In this document: positions 12,867 through 17,028 of the stretch, one piece after another
Numbering within the stretch: the first letter of the stretch is position 1
How the letters are laid out: every line of letters begins with the position of its first letter
Origin: CAYPXN01 sp964470915
GTDB taxonomy: Bacteria; UBA10199; JADFYH01
DNA length: 17,028 nt
Direction: 5' to 3'
Assembly: GCA_964470915.1 (NCBI GenBank)
Contig: CAYYEM010000036.1
Coordinates: forward strand, 1 to 17,028
The notes under the pieces: model-generated
Database searches by the model: none
Told to the model about the DNA's origin: nothing
What the model saw: only the letters and a program-made list of their open reading frames with translations
Program-made: the position numbers and the translations under genes

Positions 12867-13499
12867 ATGTCTGCCCAGCTCTCTAAAGAAGAACGAAAAC
12901 GTCAGCTTTTGAATGCTGCCTTAGAGTGTTTTGGTACCAAAGGTTATCACCAAACTCAGATTTCTGATATTATTAAGCAAGCAGATGTGGCGCGTGGCAC
13001 TTTTTATCTATATTTTGAGAGTAAGCGTGAAATTTTTAAAGCTTTAATGGAAGAGCTTTTTGAAAAAGTAACCTCTCAAATTCAAGCTTTACCACGAGAT
13101 GCCATTGAAAAAATTCCTACTCAACTTTTAGGTAATATTTCACGAGTCACCAACTTGTTATTTGAAGCACCTTTGTTGACACGACTTTTATTCAACGAAG
13201 CTGTGGGCTTGGATGAAGAACAAGATTTTCAACTTCGTAATTTCTACAGTCAAATTTTAAATTATATTCATCGGGGCTTGAAGCAAGGGCAAGAAATGGG
13301 TTTTGTACGCGAAGGAAAAGTATCGGTGATGGCACTTTGTTTATTGGGTTCTCTCAAAGAAATTTTTTATCAATCGCTTCTAGGTACCGAAAAAATCAAG
13401 AAAGAGGAAGTCGTTCAGGAGCTCTTTCGAAGTGTTGCGGGTGCTGTGATTGATCCTTCCAAGCTTTTTCTCATAGAACATTTTTTGAAAAGTGAATAA
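12867..13499 (+). CDS. TetR/AcrR-family transcriptional regulator
   Basis: This 210-residue protein is a one-component regulator. The N-terminal TetR DNA-binding domain (about 8-58) is typical: RKRQLLNAALECFGTKGYHQTQISDIIKQADVARGTFYLYFESKREIF, with the FGTKGY and ARGTFYLYF signatures. The C-terminal ligand-binding and dimerisation domain is helical and gives no clue to the ligand. AAAGGA (12857-12862) precedes the ATG. It is divergent from the tRNA-Pro unit across about 110 bases of AT-rich DNA, in which I saw no convincing operator. No transporter or enzyme gene lies beside it, so its target is unknown. The stop at 13499 is followed by 178 bases before the kinase start. Confidence 0.92.
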   Translation: MSAQLSKEERKRQLLNAALECFGTKGYHQTQISDIIKQADVARGTFYLYFESKREIFKALMEELFEKVTSQIQALPRDAIEKIPTQLLGNISRVTNLLFEAPLLTRLLFNEAVGLDEEQDFQLRNFYSQILNYIHRGLKQGQEMGFVREGKVSVMALCLLGSLKEIFYQSLLGTEKIKKEEVVQELFRSVAGAVIDPSKLFLIEHFLKSE

Positions 13500-13677
13500 T
13501 ATCAACGTTATAGGTGTATTTTTTTCTTCAAGGACAAGCTTTTACAAATTGGTATTTTCAAGAAATTTTAAAAGAGAAGAGCAACTTTTTTAATGATTCC
13601 ACGAGTAAATTGATGAATTACTGTTGATTGAACAGATAGCATTTATTTTTTTACGTGAGCAGAAGGGGGCGCACGTC

Positions 13678-16341
13678 ATGTATTCATTTTTGGATCGTCG
13701 CATTCAAGCGACATCCTATTCTAATTTATCTGCATTATCAGAGAGACAAGTTCTCAACGATAAACTTCTCAATGGTTTTGTTTCAGAAGCTGCGAATCCT
13801 TACATGTTAGCTGGGATGTTTGCAGGAACCTTCACTTATCAATTTTTAAAGCCAGGACTTGCCTCATTTGCTGTGAAATTATTAGGACCTTCTTCTTCCT
13901 CTTTATGGTCTTCTTTATTTGTAAAAGGATTTTCTACCTCGCTTGCTTTTGGCGCTGAGATTTGTGCCTTTGAAGGAACACAACGCTCTTTAATGGTCAA
14001 ATGGGGTGGGGCAGATTCTTCTTTGTTAAAGTGGTCTGGAGAAAATGGAATTAAAAAGGGTCTTTGGCATTCCGCTTTTAGCTTCGGAGCTCTTAAAGGT
14101 GCTGGCGCAATGACTCACGGTCGAAATATTGTTCTGCAACATAGCGTAGCCGATTTTTCTATGCTGGCTGCTCATCATTTACAATCTTCGTTTGATTCTT
14201 CTGTAAATCCCTCTCAAGGAACTTGGTTGGATGAAATAGCTGCTGCAGAAGTCATGCAATTTCAAATGATGTTGAGTGCGAGTTTAATATCACCGAATAG
14301 GCATTTAAGTAGTAAAGCTCTCGAAAACAGCATTGTTTTTGATTCAGGATTTAACACTCAAAGAGCAGTTTCGAATTTAAATTCGGGCGAACAGCAGACC
14401 TTGGTTTTTGCTTCTAACGATAGACGTAAACCCGGAGGACTGCCTCCTCCTAACCCTCCACCGACTCGTCGTCTTGCACATGATGAACCACCGACTCAGC
14501 AGCGGCCGCTTCCTCCGAGGCGTCCTAATAATCCTACAGATTTGACTTTAAGGTCTGCTGCAGCTGCCGGACCCAAGGCGCCACCGCCTGTGTTCCCTCA
14601 AGTTGTGATAGAAGTGCCACAAAATCCAGGTGATGAGCCAGTTTCATCGGATGGACTTACCATGATAGGGAAAGCCCCTCAACTAACTCCAGGGCAAGCT
14701 CTGCCCATAAGTGCAGGAGATTCCCCCAGAAGAGAGGTTTTAGCGGAGACCCCAAAAGTGGTGATATTTGGCACCGTGGATCCATCCTCCTCTGGTAGAA
14801 GCATGATAGGAAAGGCTCCCAGTGTAAATACACTAGGTGTATTTTACGAAGGCCAAACTTTGTTAGACCGATTTACAATCAAAAGAAGAATGGGGCTTGA
14901 AGCTGGCATGAGCGAAGTCTATGAAGGTTGGGAGGAATCGCTAAGCCGTAGAGTAGTGATTAAAATTTTAAAACCTGAACTCAACAGCAATAAAATTACT
15001 TTGCAGCGCTTTAAAAGAGAAGGGATCATACAAAGTCGTGTTGCAAGCCCACATATAACAAGTGTGTATGTGAATGGTGAAATCGAAGGCACTCACTTTA
15101 TTGTTTTGGAATATTTGGAAGGTGAAACTTTAAACAAAGTGATGGAAAGAAACCAAGAGGGATATCCTCAAAGTGCTGTCATTGAAATCGCTCTTCAAAT
15201 AGCCAAGGCCTTGAGGAGTATTCATGAAAAGGGAGTGGTTCATCGAGATTTAAAACCCGATAACATTTTTTTGTTAGAAGATGGTTTTGTGAAATTGATT
15301 GATTTTGGGATTGCAAAAATGAAGGGAAATACAGATCCATTCATAGAAGAAAGTCAGCGCAGCCCTCTCAACAGAGGAAGACTTACTGAAGTAGGAGGAC
15401 TCCCTTTTGGTACTCCTCATTATATGTCACCTGAACAGGTTCGGTCAGAAGATGTGGAATCGCAATCTGATATTTATTCTTTGGGAGTCATGCTTTATGA
15501 GCTGGCTACGGGAAAATATCCTTACGAGGGAGTGGGGACTAGTAATGTTGCACATACTGTGATGTTAGCTCATCTGAATCAAAGCCCCATTTCTTTTAAA
15601 GAAATAGGTGTTTCAAATTTGAGCCCTGCATTCGAAAAATTTCTCAAAAAATGTATGGCTAAAAATGTGAGTGATCGTTTTCAAAATGCAGATGAAGTCA
15701 TTGCTGCTTTGAATAATTTGAAAAAGGAGTCTGACAGAGTGGCACGTGAATCGACCATTATTCCTCCCCCTCCTTTTATTAGTAAGCGTCCTGTTTATTT
15801 AGGAGTGGGCGCTGTTGGAATTATCTTGGCGGGAGCTTTGGGAATTGGATTTTTCGCCGGACGTAAAAAGGATCAAATTTTTGGACCCGATGTTATGGCT
15901 CCGGATCCTTCTGCACCAAACACCTTACCTTCTGCTGTAGATCAAACCGTAACCAATCCTCCAGCCAATGTGAGATATATTCTTTTGGATGTAACACAAC
16001 CCGGAGTTGATTTTTATCAAGTCGATGATCGGGGAAGTGAAAAGAGCATTGGTCGTGGAAGCCAAATTAAAATTACGCTTCCTGAAGGGCAAAGTATTCA
16101 TGTGCGTGTTCGTAAATCAGGTTTTAAAGTAAAAGATGTGACAATCAATAATTCTGCTCAGATTGATTTGGAACCTCTAGAGGTAGCGAAGGTGTTGCCT
16201 TCTGCATCGACTCAACATTCGAAACCACTGCCTTCTCAGGGCGTTAGAGTAAATCCGGTTCCGACTTCAATTCCTACTTCTAAGCCAACCACCACAGGTT
16301 CTGGTGGGGAAATGAAAAATCCTTTTGAAAAGCATGATTGA
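13678..16341 (+). CDS. Membrane Ser/Thr protein kinase with novel N-terminal region and periplasmic PEGA domain
   Basis: The 887-residue protein has five parts. Residues 1-245 are an unrecognised Ala/Ser/Phe-rich region with moderately hydrophobic stretches (40-68 and 76-97). Residues 250-390 are a Pro-rich disordered linker that contains a 12-residue repeat ending MIGKAP (323-334 and 370-381). Residues about 397-690 are a Hanks-type kinase: Lys429, HRDLKPDN at 522-529, DFG at 542-544, a long activation loop, and GTPHYMSPEQ at 578-587. A transmembrane helix spans about 706-727. A PEGA-like beta domain (about 765-835, RYILLDVTQPGVDFYQV...GFKVKDVTI) follows, then a Ser/Thr/Pro tail. In the Gly loop, LEAGMSEV replaces the usual GxGGMxEV. 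The ATG at 13678 has AAGGGGG (13663-13669) eight bases upstream; a TTG at 13624 in frame is unlikely. The domains predict a cytoplasmic kinase with an outer sensor. Confidence 0.9.
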   Translation: MYSFLDRRIQATSYSNLSALSERQVLNDKLLNGFVSEAANPYMLAGMFAGTFTYQFLKPGLASFAVKLLGPSSSSLWSSLFVKGFSTSLAFGAEICAFEGTQRSLMVKWGGADSSLLKWSGENGIKKGLWHSAFSFGALKGAGAMTHGRNIVLQHSVADFSMLAAHHLQSSFDSSVNPSQGTWLDEIAAAEVMQFQMMLSASLISPNRHLSSKALENSIVFDSGFNTQRAVSNLNSGEQQTLVFASNDRRKPGGLPPPNPPPTRRLAHDEPPTQQRPLPPRRPNNPTDLTLRSAAAAGPKAPPPVFPQVVIEVPQNPGDEPVSSDGLTMIGKAPQLTPGQALPISAGDSPRREVLAETPKVVIFGTVDPSSSGRSMIGKAPSVNTLGVFYEGQTLLDRFTIKRRMGLEAGMSEVYEGWEESLSRRVVIKILKPELNSNKITLQRFKREGIIQSRVASPHITSVYVNGEIEGTHFIVLEYLEGETLNKVMERNQEGYPQSAVIEIALQIAKALRSIHEKGVVHRDLKPDNIFLLEDGFVKLIDFGIAKMKGNTDPFIEESQRSPLNRGRLTEVGGLPFGTPHYMSPEQVRSEDVESQSDIYSLGVMLYELATGKYPYEGVGTSNVAHTVMLAHLNQSPISFKEIGVSNLSPAFEKFLKKCMAKNVSDRFQNADEVIAALNNLKKESDRVARESTIIPPPPFISKRPVYLGVGAVGIILAGALGIGFFAGRKKDQIFGPDVMAPDPSAPNTLPSAVDQTVTNPPANVRYILLDVTQPGVDFYQVDDRGSEKSIGRGSQIKITLPEGQSIHVRVRKSGFKVKDVTINNSAQIDLEPLEVAKVLPSASTQHSKPLPSQGVRVNPVPTSIPTSKPTTTGSGGEMKNPFEKHD

Positions 16342-16359
16342 TTTTTTTTGCGATGAAAT

Positions 16360-17028
16360 TTATTGCGCAAAACATTCTGAAGAATCAGAATCACCCATGG
16401 CATCTGCTTCAATCATGAGTTGTGTGCAAGTGCTGTAATCAAATGCAGCTCCTGTTCCATCGATTTCAGTCATGCTCGAACCTGAAGCGGCTTCACAATC
16501 CCAACTATCGGTAAAACTTGTTTGTGCAAACATTTCTGCTGCATTCATGAGTTCAGGAAGAGTGGCCGAAACGACTTCATCATAAAAACTCACTTCAGAA
16601 GAATTGATGACCAGCACTGGGTCTGTGAGCGGATTAAATGCTTCACTTCCATCGTACTCTTCAATACCAGCAGTGGAAACATTCGAGTGTGCTGCACCTA
16701 CAGTGGCATTAAAAATAGAATAAAGGAGAGCTTCGTGACTGGTTGCTGGATTATTGGAAGATCCTGTTACAGTATTTCTTCCAGTAGAAGTATTATAGGC
16801 GAAAGTGAGTAGATACATACCTTCGTAGTTGGTGTTTGCAGCAGGTGCTGAGGTGTCGCCATTGTCAGCAGAATAACTTTGAGCTTCTGCACTACTGATA
16901 TTATCGAAGCTGAAATTTTCTTCCATAGAAGTAGAACTATTCATGACATAGCTAAAATTGTTTCGGCTGAAATCGCCTTCTTCAGGAATTTGATCGATGA
17001 TGTATCCTGACCATGTTTTTGTATTGGT
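16360..17028 (-). CDS. C-terminal part of a hypothetical extracytoplasmic protein (runs off the window)
   Basis: The frame is open from the window edge to the TAA at 16360, at least 222 residues. The Met codon at 16944 is internal: upstream codons read ...TWSGYIIDQIPEEGDFSRNNFSYV with no stop, so the true start is outside. The sequence is rich in Ser, Thr, Asn, Ala, Asp and Glu and poor in Lys, with three cysteines near the end (WDCEA, YSTCTQ, SECFAQ). This fits a secreted or surface protein with disulphides, but I recognise no domain. It ends tail-to-tail with the kinase gene, 18 bases away. The small inverted repeat between them (TTTTGCG/CGCAAAA) has its T run on the wrong side for a good terminator. 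Confidence 0.7.
   Translation of the reverse strand, partial: TNTKTWSGYIIDQIPEEGDFSRNNFSYVMNSSTSMEENFSFDNISSAEAQSYSADNGDTSAPAANTNYEGMYLLTFAYNTSTGRNTVTGSSNNPATSHEALLYSIFNATVGAAHSNVSTAGIEEYDGSEAFNPLTDPVLVINSSEVSFYDEVVSATLPELMNAAEMFAQTSFTDSWDCEAASGSSMTEIDGTGAAFDYSTCTQLMIEADAMGDSDSSECFAQ

Noticed and set aside
16346..16372. Terminator between the two convergent 3' ends
   Set aside because: The stem TTTTGCG/CGCAAAA has a 13-base loop and the T run precedes rather than follows it on +, with A following on -.
1..17028. CRISPR array, rRNA, transposase or prophage genes
   Set aside because: No regularly spaced direct repeats, rRNA-like sequence or integrase/transposase motifs were seen on either strand.

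Overview
The window is low-GC bacterial DNA (roughly 40% GC by eye), densely coded. Hanks-type Ser/Thr kinases, a sigma-54 enhancer-binding protein (EBP) fused to a kinase, a PEGA domain and several extracytoplasmic or low-complexity proteins suggest a deltaproteobacterium-like lineage (Bdellovibrionota, Myxococcota or an uncultured relative). This placement is inference. Two runs of exactly 100 N (4111-4210 and 9708-9807) look like scaffold gaps of conventional length; the second is clearly too short for the protein it interrupts.

Layout. (1) 1-2551: housekeeping genes on +, rplI (ribosomal protein L9), dnaB (replicative helicase) and rdgB (dITP/XTP pyrophosphatase). Two inverted REP-like palindromes lie between rplI and dnaB, one of which doubles as the rplI terminator. 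(2) 2557-5971: a two-gene minus-strand operon of unrecognised proteins, one with a canonical EF-hand loop and one ending in a glycine-zipper hydrophobic segment. (3) 5972-6597: a 626-bp divergent control region with two opposed sigma-54-like promoters, a perfect 7+7 inverted repeat suited to an EBP site, and three hairpins. (4) 6598-10401: a very large regulator, Ser/Thr kinase - TPR - GAF - sigma-54 AAA+ - Fis HTH. (5) 10482-11878: two tandem exported Cys-rich proteins whose first ~70 residues are almost identical and whose remainders are unrelated. (6) 12045-12281: a small very basic protein with terminators. (7) 12372-12754: tRNA-Pro(UGG), a small GIY-YIG nuclease gene, and a damaged second copy of the tRNA 5' half from which the nuclease gene takes its Shine-Dalgarno sequence. 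(8) 12867-13499: a TetR regulator. (9) 13678-16341: a second Ser/Thr kinase with a novel N-terminal region, Pro-rich linker, membrane segment and PEGA domain. (10) 16360-17028: the C-terminal part of a gene on - that runs off the window.

Working model (inference): the fusion regulator at 6598-10401 senses a signal through its kinase, TPR and GAF modules and activates sigma-54 promoters in the divergent control region. These would drive the EF-hand/glycine-zipper operon on one side and a short terminator-ended RNA on the other. The Cys-rich proteins next door may belong to the same envelope-associated programme. I found no CRISPR array, rRNA or transposase.
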